Origin: PALSA-612 sp963846915
GTDB lineage: Bacteria; Actinomycetota; Thermoleophilia; Gaiellales; Gaiellaceae
Assembly: GCA_963846915.1 (NCBI GenBank)
Contig: CAWJXV010000009.1
Location: 1,178,001-1,242,000 of the forward strand
Direction of reading: 5' to 3'
DNA: 64,000 nucleotides
The notes beneath the pieces are model-generated. The model had not been told where the DNA came from, did no database searches, and saw only the letters and a program-made list of their open reading frames with translations. Made by a program: the position numbers and the translations under genes. Each line of letters starts with the position of its first letter. Position 1 is the first letter of the stretch. Below, piece after piece: positions 8,466 through 18,323 of this stretch.

Positions 8466-9731
8466 ATGCGCAGGTACTTCGGCACCGACGGGGTGCGTGG
8501 CATCGTCGGGCGCGATCTGACGCCCGCGCTCGTGGAACGGCTCGGCCGGGCGGTGACGCTCTGGCAGGGCGGCGGGGCGGTGCTGATCGGCCGGGACACG
8601 CGCGCGTCCGGCCGCGAGCTCGAGCGCGCGTTCGCATCCGGAGTCGCCTCGGCGGGCGGCAACGCGATGCTCGCCGGGGTGCTGCCGACGCCCGCGGTCG
8701 CCCTGCTCGCACTGGATCTCGGCGCCGTCATCTCCGCCTCCCACAACCCGCCCGAGTACAACGGCGTCAAGCTCTTCGACGGGAACGGCCAGAAGCTCAC
8801 GGACGAGGACGAGGAGCAGATCGAGGCGCTCCTCGGCGAGGCGCCGCGGAACGCCGACGAGGGACGGATCGACAACCTCGACATCGTCCACGGCAGCTAC
8901 GTCGACCACGTCATCGAGCGCTTCGGCGAGGACCTCGAGGAGCTCCGGATCGGCGTCGACTGCGCCAACGGCGCCTACTCGGGCATCGCGCCGGCTGCCT
9001 TCGAGCGGCTGGGCGCGCGGGTGACCGCGATCGGCGACAAGCCCGACGGGACGAACATCAACGTCGGCTGCGGCGCCACCGACCTCAGGGCCTTGCAACA
9101 AGTTGTCACAAAGGAAGGGCTCGACCTCGGCGTCGCGTTCGACGGGGACGGCGACCGGATGCTGGCGGTCGACGAGCTCGGGAACGCTGTCGACGGCGAC
9201 CAGATCCTGGCCGTCCTCGCGCTCGAGCTCGGCGTCGACCTCGTCGCGGTGACGACGATGGCGAACCTCGGCCTGCACCGGCTGCTCGAGGAGCGGGGCA
9301 TCCGGGTCGTGACGACGGACGTCGGCGACCGGTACGTGCTCGAGGCGCTGCGGCGCGAGGGCGGCGTGCTCGGCGGCGAGCAGTCCGGCCACCTGATCTA
9401 TCTCGACGGCCACGTCACGGGCGACGGTCTCGTCGCCGCCCTGCTGCTCTGCCGCGCCCTCCGCGGGCGCAAGCTCTCCGAAGCCGTCGCCGTGATGGAG
9501 CGGCTTCCACAGGCGAAGGAGAACGTCCGCGTGACGGTGAAGGAGCTGACGCCGGCGATTCTGGCGCGAGTCGAGGAGACGAACGGCGCGCTCGGGGGAC
9601 GTGGCCGGGTGCTCGTCCGGGCGAGCGGCACCGAGCCGGTTGTCAGGGTGCTCGCGGAGGCCGAGAATGAGGAGGATGCGCGAAAACTCTGTGGTACCAT
9701 CGCTTCGCTCGTCAGCACGGAGCTCGGTTGA
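8466..9731 (+). CDS. glmM: Phosphoglucosamine mutase
   Basis: Interconverts glucosamine-6-phosphate and glucosamine-1-phosphate on the path to UDP-GlcNAc and peptidoglycan. The protein (421 residues, slightly shorter than the usual 445) begins RRYFGTDGVRGIVG. It has the phosphoserine loop ISASHNPPEYNG (Ser92), the metal-binding DGDGDR and the C-terminal phosphate-binding RASGTEPVVRV. ATG 8466 is chosen over 8436 because the earlier codon lies inside rpsI and adds residues not found in the family. It is followed by glmS, so consecutive steps of the amino-sugar pathway are clustered. Confidence 0.96.
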   Translation: MRRYFGTDGVRGIVGRDLTPALVERLGRAVTLWQGGGAVLIGRDTRASGRELERAFASGVASAGGNAMLAGVLPTPAVALLALDLGAVISASHNPPEYNGVKLFDGNGQKLTDEDEEQIEALLGEAPRNADEGRIDNLDIVHGSYVDHVIERFGEDLEELRIGVDCANGAYSGIAPAAFERLGARVTAIGDKPDGTNINVGCGATDLRALQQVVTKEGLDLGVAFDGDGDRMLAVDELGNAVDGDQILAVLALELGVDLVAVTTMANLGLHRLLEERGIRVVTTDVGDRYVLEALRREGGVLGGEQSGHLIYLDGHVTGDGLVAALLLCRALRGRKLSEAVAVMERLPQAKENVRVTVKELTPAILARVEETNGALGGRGRVLVRASGTEPVVRVLAEAENEEDARKLCGTIASLVSTELG

Positions 9732-9814
9732 TCGTCGGCGACGGGGCCGGCGGCCAGGCCGGGCTCGTCGTGCATCTGGAACGCATAGCCCCGACATGAG
9801 GGAGGAGGCCCTGA

Positions 9815-11644
<1,830 letters not shown>

Positions 11645-11741
11645 CGCGGCTGTCGAATAACTGAGTCGGGCTCACCCGCGACTGACGACCGATTCGGCCG
11701 GCAATCGCAGGTGAGACCGTAAAAGGGGACGCCTGAAGTTC

Positions 11742-11909
11742 CTAGATGGCGCTGGTGACGCTGGTGATCGCGCCGCTGATCCCGCCGGCGAGAGCGGTGA
11801 ACACACCGACGACCGCGAGCGTGATGACGCCCAGCACCACGGCGTACTCCGCCATCGTCTGGCCTTCCTCCTGCCGTGCGAGGAGCCAGAAGTACGGCTT
11901 CATGAACAT
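11742..11909 (-). CDS. Flp/Fap family type IVb pilin
   Basis: A 55-residue pilin precursor. A short polar leader is followed by EEGQTMAEYAVVLGVITLAV; Gly then Gln with Glu at +5 is the Flp prepilin processing site, and the hydrophobic helix is the assembly core. A very strong ribosome-binding site (AAGGAGGT, complementary strand of 11916-11923) six bases ahead fixes the start at 11909. The core is almost identical to that of the pilin at 13997-14182, so the two are recent paralogues. It is transcribed opposite to the rest of the Tad genes. Confidence 0.88.
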   Translation of the reverse strand: MFMKPYFWLLARQEEGQTMAEYAVVLGVITLAVVGVFTALAGGISGAITSVTSAI

Positions 11910-12032
11910 CTCAAGACCTCCTTGGTCTGACAGCCCTACCGGGTGTTCCAATCCATCGTCCCTGCGCCTCGGGGGCCGAATCCCTGCAACGGGGGAAGGC
12001 ACGACTGGACGCGGGAAGAACCAAGCCGAGGG

Positions 12033-12383
12033 TCACGCGAACGCCAGCCGATCGCCTTCACGGATCTCGTTCCGCTCACACGTGCCGGCGGGAAGCTCGA
12101 GCACCGAGTGCGCGCGCAGCTTCGAGGCCATCCTCCACGGCGCGAGGTCGTTGACCACCTTGAGGACGGTCAGGTCGCGCGCGAGAAAGACGGCGTCGAT
12201 CGGAAAGCGCATGAACGCCATGTGGATCGACGACGCCGGGCGGAGCAAGATTCCCTCGCCTTCCGGCAGGTCGCGTCGGCCGAGCAGCCCTTTTGCCCGT
12301 AGCCACGGGCTCCCCGCGATCAGGCAGTTCTCGCACACGACGTTCCCGTCGCCCGTCAGCACGGTGGAGAAGGTCCTGGCCAC
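12033..12383 (-). CDS. DUF192 family protein
   Basis: A 116-residue protein of the DUF192/UPF0127 family. It shows the characteristic order CLIAGSPWLRAKGLLGR, then GEGILLRPASSIHMAFM, DAVFLARDLTVLKV and LELPAGTC. The function of the family is unsettled; the fold is a small beta barrel and many members are exported, but no signal peptide is visible here. The GTG start at 12383 lies two bases after the stop of the peptidase-like gene, so the two are co-transcribed. Family members often sit near Tad pilus genes, which fits this location. Confidence 0.8.
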   Translation of the reverse strand: MARTFSTVLTGDGNVVCENCLIAGSPWLRAKGLLGRRDLPEGEGILLRPASSIHMAFMRFPIDAVFLARDLTVLKVVNDLAPWRMASKLRAHSVLELPAGTCERNEIREGDRLAFA

Positions 12384-12385
12384 CG

Positions 12386-13387
12386 CTAGTACCCGACGTG
12401 GATGTGGTTGTAGTGGTCGGGCAACGCAAACGAGGGCCCGCCGAGGCTCATGAGCGAAATCACCTGCACCGGCTCGACCGACGCAGGCAGTGCCAGGATC
12501 TGCTCGATCGCCTTCTCGGTCACCGTGCCGGGGCCCTGGTGGTCGAGGATCGGCACGTCTCCCACCGCACTGATGTCGACGGCGCGTCCGTAGACGTGAG
12601 CGGAAACGACTCCCGGACGGCCGTGCACGTAGAGCGAGTGGCCGGTGATGAGACACGACACGCTGACCTCGCCGTCCGCCTGGGCGAGATACTCGATGAT
12701 CGCCAACACACGCACGTCGAGCCTGTTCGAGGTGACGTCGCCGACACCGGCCGGGTAGATGTGCACGCGCGAGTCGTGCAGCACCTGCTGCTGCAGGCGA
12801 TCGCGCGAGGCGTCGAGCCCGGTCAGGATGGTCTCGGTGCCAAGCGCCTGTACGTAGTCGTCGAGCGCGATCGCCCGCTCGCTCGGATGCACGACGGGCT
12901 CCGGTGCGGCGACCGGCGCAGGCGGTGGATCGATCGGCCCGACCCGACGTGCGGTGATGCCGGCGAGCTCGAGCCGGCGGAGCAGGTGGAGGCGCGTCGA
13001 CTCGGCTTGCCTTGCGGCGCGAGCGCGCTCCCGAGCGGCGACGGCCGGACTGACCAACGGCGCTCGGGCATCGGCGGGCAAGAGAGCGAGGCCCGTACCG
13101 GCGAGAACGACCGCGGCGAGGGCTCCGGCAATCGCGAGCCGCCGAAACCCGGGTCGTCCCGACGCCTCTGTCCGCGACGCGAGGGGCGGCGGAATGTCCG
13201 TGTTGTCGTCGACCGCGGTCGGAATCTGCTCGGTCCGCGTCTCACCGGCCGGCCGGACGATCGTCCGGCCCATCGACCAGCCGACGACGAACGCCCCGAC
13301 CAGCAGGACGGAACGGGGGCGGACCTGACCCGCCCGCGAGAACTCTGCCTCCATGAGGTTCTCATCGAACGAATCGAGACCGCACAT
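12386..13387 (-). CDS. Membrane-anchored peptidase, M15/DD-peptidase-like
   Basis: A 333-residue protein with hydrophobic stretches near residues 25-40 and 85-103, a linker, and a C-terminal domain containing SAHVYGRAVDISAVG and a final NHIHVGY. The spacing HxxGxAxD ... HxH resembles the zinc site of M15/Hedgehog-type DD-peptidases, so a role in cutting cell-wall peptides is possible. That assignment is by motif only. It lies upstream of the DUF192 gene in a two-gene unit inside the Tad pilus locus, where a wall-remodelling enzyme could help pilus passage. The start at 13387 is uncertain; ATG 13354 is an alternative. Confidence 0.6.
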   Translation of the reverse strand: MCGLDSFDENLMEAEFSRAGQVRPRSVLLVGAFVVGWSMGRTIVRPAGETRTEQIPTAVDDNTDIPPPLASRTEASGRPGFRRLAIAGALAAVVLAGTGLALLPADARAPLVSPAVAARERARAARQAESTRLHLLRRLELAGITARRVGPIDPPPAPVAAPEPVVHPSERAIALDDYVQALGTETILTGLDASRDRLQQQVLHDSRVHIYPAGVGDVTSNRLDVRVLAIIEYLAQADGEVSVSCLITGHSLYVHGRPGVVSAHVYGRAVDISAVGDVPILDHQGPGTVTEKAIEQILALPASVEPVQVISLMSLGGPSFALPDHYNHIHVGY

Positions 13388-13490
13388 CTCCCCCGAACGG
13401 GCGATGATGTTCTGGATTTACCCGTGGGCGCCCGCAGGACCTCAATTCGGGGGATGGAGACGCTCTGGACAGCCGACGATCAGAAGGTCG

Positions 13491-13706
13491 ATGCCATTCG
13501 ACTACCCACAGAGAACCCTGCTGCGGAGACGTGTCGCTGGAATCGCCTACAAGCTCCGGCGCCCCGTGTTCGCCGGCTCTGAAGGTCAGACGATGGTCGA
13601 GTACGCCGTTGTCCTCGGCGTAATCACGGTCGCCATCATCGGCACCTTCGCCAGCCTCTCGGGGACGATCAGCTCGGCCGTCAGCACGGTCGCCGGCCTG
13701 GTCTAA
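13491..13706 (+). CDS. Flp/Fap family type IVb pilin, divergent copy
   Basis: A 71-residue pilin precursor with an unusually long, basic leader (about 33 residues, rich in Arg/Pro). The processing site SEGQTMVEYAVVLGVITVAI follows, then a hydrophobic helix ending in SSAVSTVAGLV. Start ATG 13491 has a modest AGAAGG ribosome-binding site. It is the first forward gene of the Tad cluster and differs from the other two pilins in leader and C-terminus, so it could be a minor pilin. Confidence 0.8.
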   Translation: MPFDYPQRTLLRRRVAGIAYKLRRPVFAGSEGQTMVEYAVVLGVITVAIIGTFASLSGTISSAVSTVAGLV

Positions 13707-13770
13707 ACAGCGAGCTGCGGTGCGCAGCCGCTGAGTCGGCGAGCACGCGAACCGACGAAGACGGCCATGG

Positions 13771-13876
13771 GTGTACGCCGTCGTGGTCGGCGTGATCACC
13801 CCCGCGGTGATCGGGGTGCCCGCTTCGCGGGCGGGCATCAGCGTGCCCCATCAACGCTGTGACCAGCGCGAGTTGA
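13771..13876 (+). pseudogene. Decayed Flp pilin copy
   Basis: GTGTACGCCGTCGTGGTC reads YAVVVGVIT, and further on the segment ATCAACGCTGTGACCAGC reads INAVTSAS followed by TGA, exactly the order of a pilin core and tail. The two parts are in different frames, and the middle is altered around GCCCGCTTCGCGGGC. The sequence just upstream, GACGGCCATGGG, looks like a degraded GQTMAE processing site. No start codon or ribosome-binding site remains. It lies between two intact pilin genes. Confidence 0.6.
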
Positions 13877-13996
13877 GTCGAATCACGGGAACTTCACTCC
13901 TCCGGGGGATTACAAAGCATCGAGAAAAAATCGATGCTGGGGGCAGTGAGGATTGGTGTAGCAACCTCGACCGACGCCGAGAGGAGGTGACAGGTA

Positions 13997-14182
13997 ATGG
14001 AGACAATGACTTTTTCCGACTGCATGGAGCTGTACAAGGCGTATCGCAAGCGCCAGGAGGGTCAGACGATGGCGGAGTACGCTGTCGTGCTGGGCGTGAT
14101 CACGCTCGCAGTCGTCGGTGTGTTCACCGCTCTCGCCGGCGGGATCAACGGCGCGATCACCGCGGTCACGGGCAAGATCTAG
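13997..14182 (+). CDS. Flp/Fap family type IVb pilin, probable major pilin
   Basis: A 61-residue prepilin: a 20-residue leader ending KRQEG, then QTMAEYAVVLGVITLAV with the invariant Glu and Tyr, and a hydrophobic tail ending NGAITAVTGKI. The AGGAGGTG ribosome-binding site (13982-13989) seven bases ahead is the strongest among the forward pilins, suggesting a highly expressed subunit. It leads directly into tadE and the assembly genes. Confidence 0.88.
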   Translation: METMTFSDCMELYKAYRKRQEGQTMAEYAVVLGVITLAVVGVFTALAGGINGAITAVTGKI

Positions 14183-14300
14183 CACCCGAGACCGCATCCG
14201 CGGTCTCGCTCACAGCGGGCTGGGGCGTATCCGCCATCGGATGCGTCCCGGCCCGAAAGCTTTGAGAAACCCGCACTTCGATCAGCAGAAACCGGAGACC

Positions 14301-14702
14301 ATGAGACTGACACGAGCCCACGTCCGATCGGAAAAGGGCCAGACGATGGTCGAGTTCGCGATCATCGTCCCGATTCTGCTGACGATTCTGCTCGGCATTG
14401 TGCAGCTCGGGATCGTCTACAACAACTGGGTCTCGATCACCGATGCCGCCCGGGCCGGTGCCCGCAAAGGCGCTGTCTGCAGAACCGGATGCACACCGGA
14501 CGCAACGACTGCGACGGTCAACGTCGTCAAGAACTCGGCGGCTGATCTGAACCAGTCCAGTCTCGGCGTCACCGTGACGTCGACATGGGCGCAAGGCGCA
14601 GACGTGACGGTGAAGGCCAGCTATCCCTGGTCCGTGAACATCATGGGAGTCGTCGTCGCCTCGGGAACGATGACGGCTACGACCACGGAACGGGTCGAAT
14701 AG
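14301..14702 (+). CDS. tadE: TadE-like pilus assembly pseudopilin
   Basis: A 133-residue protein with a prepilin-like N-terminus (EKGQTMVEFAIIVPILLTIL), one membrane helix, then NWVSITDAARAGARKGA, the hallmark of the TadE family, and an exported C-terminal region with a Cys pair (CRTGC). TadE-like pseudopilins are processed by the prepilin peptidase and act at the base of the Flp pilus. ATG 14301 follows a GGAG ribosome-binding site. The frame is open further upstream but would run into the pilin gene. Confidence 0.88.
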   Translation: MRLTRAHVRSEKGQTMVEFAIIVPILLTILLGIVQLGIVYNNWVSITDAARAGARKGAVCRTGCTPDATTATVNVVKNSAADLNQSSLGVTVTSTWAQGADVTVKASYPWSVNIMGVVVASGTMTATTTERVE

Positions 14703-14737
14703 ACGGCTTCCGGAGGGAAGAAAGTTTTCTCCTCAAG

Positions 14738-14815
14738 ATGAAGCGCACTATCGCCGATAGAGAGCGCCGGAGGCGACAAGCACCTCCGAGGAACCTGACG
14801 ACGAAGGAAGGCTGA
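14738..14815 (+). CDS. Possible 25-codon small ORF
   Basis: An ATG at 14738 opens a 25-codon frame (MKRTIADRERRRRQAPPRNL, then five more residues) ending four bases before the cpaB start. A purine-rich GGAGGGAAGAAAG lies about 16 bases upstream. The peptide is very basic. The same segment contains GGAGG...CCTCC arms that could form a hairpin, so it may be a leader peptide, part of an untranslated region, or chance. Confidence 0.2.
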   Translation: MKRTIADRERRRRQAPPRNLTTKEG

Positions 14816-14819
14816 ATCG

Positions 14820-15623
14820 ATGACGTACCGGATGCGGAATATCCTTATCGCAGTCGCCCTCGCCGGCTTTGCGGCGCTCCTGGTGACGTTCTACGTCTCC
14901 AACTACAAGAGCAGCGTCCGGCACCAGTCGGCGACGGTCACGGTGCCGGTCGCCGCGCACGACATCGCGGTGAGCACGCCGGGGGCGACCGTCCTTTCGA
15001 AGGACTGGCTCACCACCCGCCAGATCCCGCGTAGCGCAGTCGTGCCGGGCGCGATTTCGAGCCCCGACCAGATCAAGTCGCTGGTGGCGACGCAGCCAAC
15101 GTATGCGGGCGAGCAGATCACCGCCGAGCGCTTCGGACCGATCGCCCAGACCGGTCTCGCCGGTCAGATCACCGGCACCCAGCGCGCCGTGCAGATCGCC
15201 GGCAACGCGAACCAGGTGCTCGCCGGGATCCTGCAACCCGGGGACATCGTCGACTTCGAGGCTGTGACCACGGTGCACTTCACCGGCAGCGGGTCAACGG
15301 GAGTTTCGGGTAGCGACCTCACCTTCAGCCGAATCGTCGTCCGCAACCTGAAGGTCCTTCAGGTGCAGGCCGCTTCGACGGCGGGGAAGATCGGAACCAG
15401 CGGCAGCACGAATCAGAGCGCTGTCATGCTCCGTGTGACCGATTCGCAGTCGCAGAAGCTCGTACTCGCGTACTCCAAGGGCGACTACTGGACGCTCGAG
15501 CTGCGGCCTGGAATCAAGTCCCAGGACAGCCCGAACGGCGTCGAGACCGCCGCGTCGGTCCTCGTGGACGGCATCAACCGCTCCGTCGTCAACGCCATCT
15601 TCGCCATCGCCGGAGGTAAGTGA
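14820..15623 (+). CDS. cpaB: Flp pilus assembly protein CpaB/RcpC
   Basis: A 267-residue protein with an N-terminal membrane helix (ILIAVALAGFAALLVTFYV), then a SAF-type domain (TVPVAAHDIAVSTPGATVL ... LTTRQIPRSAV) and the RcpC-like region (GTQRAVQIAGNANQVLAGIL, PGDIVDFEAV). CpaB/RcpC proteins stabilise the pilus channel; in Gram-negatives they contact the secretin, which is absent here. The ribosome-binding site AAGGAAGG precedes ATG 14820. The stop overlaps the next start (TGATG). Confidence 0.88.
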   Translation: MTYRMRNILIAVALAGFAALLVTFYVSNYKSSVRHQSATVTVPVAAHDIAVSTPGATVLSKDWLTTRQIPRSAVVPGAISSPDQIKSLVATQPTYAGEQITAERFGPIAQTGLAGQITGTQRAVQIAGNANQVLAGILQPGDIVDFEAVTTVHFTGSGSTGVSGSDLTFSRIVVRNLKVLQVQAASTAGKIGTSGSTNQSAVMLRVTDSQSQKLVLAYSKGDYWTLELRPGIKSQDSPNGVETAASVLVDGINRSVVNAIFAIAGGK

Positions 15624-16840
15624 TGAGTGAGAACGGCAACAGCGCGCCACTGCGCGTCTACTTCACCGGCTCCTGCGAGGGCTTGGCGGAGATCGTCGAT
15701 GCTCTGCGCATCCACGGCGGCATCGAGCTCGTCGGGATGGCCGAGGATGTGCCCGAGGCGGCGTCGGCTCTGACCGGCGGCCACCTGGACGCAGTCATCC
15801 ACGCGACTCGCGGGGCCGAGTTCCCACAGGATGCGTACTCGGCGATCCGCGAGTACACTCGCGCACCCGTGATCCTGCTGTGTTCCGGCGAATGCTCCGG
15901 CATTCTGGCGGAGGCGCTCGACGCCGAGGTCGCGGACGTCGTCCCGCTGCCGCAGCTGACGGAGAACATCGTCTTCGCGATCCGCAAGGCCTGCCAGGCC
16001 GAGAGGCGGTCGGCCGGCTCGTCGAGCCACCTGGGCAGGGTCGCGACCGTGTTCTCGCCCAAGGGCGGGATCGGGAAGACGGTCGTCTCCACGAACCTCG
16101 CCGCCAGCTTCGCGAAGTACCACAAGAACCGCGTGCTGCTCCTCGACCTCGACCTGCAGTTCGGGGATGCGGCGATCATGCTCGGGATCGAGCCCGAGAA
16201 GACGATCTACGACCTCGTCGTCGCCCCGGGCGAGCTCGACTCGGAGAAGCTGGCCGGCTACACGACGGCCCATCCGTGCGGGCTGGACATCCTCCCGGCC
16301 CCGATCCGGCCGGAGGACGCGGAGCTCGTCACCGAGGGCAAGCTCGCACGACTGCTCGAGGTGGCCCGCTCGTCATACGACACGATCGTCGTCGACACGT
16401 CGCCCTTCTTCCACGGGCCGATGCTGGCGACGCTCGACCGCACCGACGTCCTGCTCCTGCTCTGCGGGCTCGACATTCCGACGATCAAGAACGTCCGCCT
16501 CGGTCTGCAGACGCTCGAGCTCCTCTCGTTCCCCAGCGAGCGGATCCGCGTGATCCTCAACCGCGCGAACACGAACGTCGGGCTGAAGCGGAGCGAGGTC
16601 GAGGACACGCTGCACACGAAGGTGCACGTCGAGCTGCCGAGCGACCGCGCCGTGCCGATGGCTGTCAACCGCGGCAAGCCGGTGGCGCTCGCCGAGCCCG
16701 GCTGCGACTTCTCGAAGGCCGTGCGCGCCCTGGCCGACCAGATCGCTGCCGGCAGCTCGAAGACGAGGGGCGGCGGCGCCCCGAGGGACAAGAAGGCCAA
16801 GGAGCCCCGCAAGTCCCTCGTGTCCAGGCTGAGGACCTAG
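15623..16840 (+). CDS. tadZ: Pilus localisation ATPase TadZ/CpaE
   Basis: A 405-residue protein with an N-terminal receiver-like domain (about 1-130) and a ParA/MinD-type ATPase domain. The deviant Walker A KGGIGKT is at residues 147-153, followed by NLAASFAKYHKNRVLLLDLDLQFGD in pieces typical of CpaE. TadZ proteins place the Tad machinery at the cell pole. Start ATG 15623 has a GGAGGT site five bases ahead and overlaps the cpaB stop by one base. The C-terminus is rich in Lys and Arg. Confidence 0.9.
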   Translation: MSENGNSAPLRVYFTGSCEGLAEIVDALRIHGGIELVGMAEDVPEAASALTGGHLDAVIHATRGAEFPQDAYSAIREYTRAPVILLCSGECSGILAEALDAEVADVVPLPQLTENIVFAIRKACQAERRSAGSSSHLGRVATVFSPKGGIGKTVVSTNLAASFAKYHKNRVLLLDLDLQFGDAAIMLGIEPEKTIYDLVVAPGELDSEKLAGYTTAHPCGLDILPAPIRPEDAELVTEGKLARLLEVARSSYDTIVVDTSPFFHGPMLATLDRTDVLLLLCGLDIPTIKNVRLGLQTLELLSFPSERIRVILNRANTNVGLKRSEVEDTLHTKVHVELPSDRAVPMAVNRGKPVALAEPGCDFSKAVRALADQIAAGSSKTRGGGAPRDKKAKEPRKSLVSRLRT

Positions 16841-16844
16841 GCAG

Positions 16845-18323
16845 ATGGGCCTCCAGGACCGCCTGAAGGTCGGCGCCGAGCTACAGCAGCAGCACCAGAA
16901 CGGCGGCGCCTACGAGGACACCGAGCTCCCGAGCCCGATGGCCGCGGCGCAGCCGATGCGCCACCGGGACGGCGAGCGGCGGGCGGACCCGTACGCCGAG
17001 CTCAAGACGCGGATCCACCACGCGTGCATCGCACGGCTCGGCCCCGAGCTGTTCGCAAGCGAGGCCTCGGGCGACATCGCCGACCGCGTGCTGCGCGCCG
17101 TCATGGAGCAGCTCGCGCTCGACCGGACGCCGCTCACGCGCGAAGAGCGTCGAAAGCTCGTTCGCGAGATCGCCGACGACATCCTCGGCTACGGGCCCCT
17201 GGAGCCGTTCCTCCGCGACACGGGAGTGACCGAAGTCATGGTCAACGGGCCGAACCAGGTCTACATCGAGCGCTCTGGCAAGCTCGAGCTGACGAACACG
17301 TCGTTCCTCGACGACGCGCACCTGCTGCGGATCATCGACAAGATCGTGTCGCCGATCGGCCGTCGGATCGACGAATCGTCGCCGATGGTCGATGCGCGGC
17401 TCCCGGATGGGAGCCGTGTCAACGCGATCATCCCGCCGCTCGCCCTGCGCGGGCCGACGCTGACGATCCGGAAGTTCTCCCGCGACCCCTACACGATGGA
17501 CGACCTGATCACGTTCGGCACGGTCACGCCGCGCGCGGCGCACTTCCTGTCCGCCTGCGTCCGCGGCAAGCTGAACATCCTGATCTCCGGCGGTACCGGC
17601 TCCGGTAAGACGACGACTCTCAACGCCGTCTCCGCGTTCATCCCGAACGACGAGCGCATCGTTACGATCGAGGACGCGGCCGAGCTCCAGCTCCAGCAGG
17701 AGCACGTGATCCCGCTCGAGTCCCGCCCGCCGAACATCGAGGGCCAGGGCGAGATCCGCATCCGCGAGCTCGTCCGCAACTCCCTGCGTATGCGCCCCGA
17801 CCGCATCATCGTCGGCGAGGTCCGCGGCGCCGAGACGCTGGACATGCTCCAGGCCATGAACACGGGCCACGAAGGCTCGCTGACGACCATTCACGCAAAC
17901 ACGCCCCGTGATGCGCTCTCCCGGCTCGAGACGCTCGTGCTCACGGCCGGAGTCGACCTGCCCCTGCGGGCAATCCGCGAGCAGATCGCGGCCGCCTTCG
18001 ACCTGATCGTCCAGATCTCGCGTCTCGTCGACGGCTCGCGGCGGGTCACGCACATCACCGAGGCGCTGCGCATGGAGGGCGAGACGATCACGCTGCAGGA
18101 CATCTTCCTCGCCAAGCCGCCGGACGAGGAGACGTCGCAGGGAACGAAGGGGCTCCGGCTCCTGGGCGCGCTGCAGTGCAGCGGCCTCAAGCCTCACTTC
18201 CTGAACAAGATGGCGACCAACGGCGTCGTGCTGCCGGCCGCCTTCTTCGAGAACGAAGAACAGGACCAGAACGGTCGCGCAGGGTTCGCGGCCGGCAACT
18301 TCGGCAGGACCTTCCGCCGATGA
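16845..18323 (+). CDS. tadA: Tad secretion ATPase TadA/CpaF
   Basis: The hexameric type II/IV secretion ATPase that powers Flp pilus assembly. The 492-residue protein has an N-terminal helical domain, the TEVMVNGPNQVYIERSGKL segment, and Walker A GGTGSGKT at 249-256. It also has the Asp box (IVTIEDAAELQL), Walker B region (RIIVGEVRGAE) and the His box (GHEGSLTTIHANT). It starts four bases after tadZ, and its stop overlaps the next start (ATGA). Confidence 0.95.
   Translation: MGLQDRLKVGAELQQQHQNGGAYEDTELPSPMAAAQPMRHRDGERRADPYAELKTRIHHACIARLGPELFASEASGDIADRVLRAVMEQLALDRTPLTREERRKLVREIADDILGYGPLEPFLRDTGVTEVMVNGPNQVYIERSGKLELTNTSFLDDAHLLRIIDKIVSPIGRRIDESSPMVDARLPDGSRVNAIIPPLALRGPTLTIRKFSRDPYTMDDLITFGTVTPRAAHFLSACVRGKLNILISGGTGSGKTTTLNAVSAFIPNDERIVTIEDAAELQLQQEHVIPLESRPPNIEGQGEIRIRELVRNSLRMRPDRIIVGEVRGAETLDMLQAMNTGHEGSLTTIHANTPRDALSRLETLVLTAGVDLPLRAIREQIAAAFDLIVQISRLVDGSRRVTHITEALRMEGETITLQDIFLAKPPDEETSQGTKGLRLLGALQCSGLKPHFLNKMATNGVVLPAAFFENEEQDQNGRAGFAAGNFGRTFRR

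Noticed and set aside
9732..9814. glmS ribozyme
   Set aside because: The gap is only 83 bases and shows no ribozyme core; the element is known mainly from Firmicutes.
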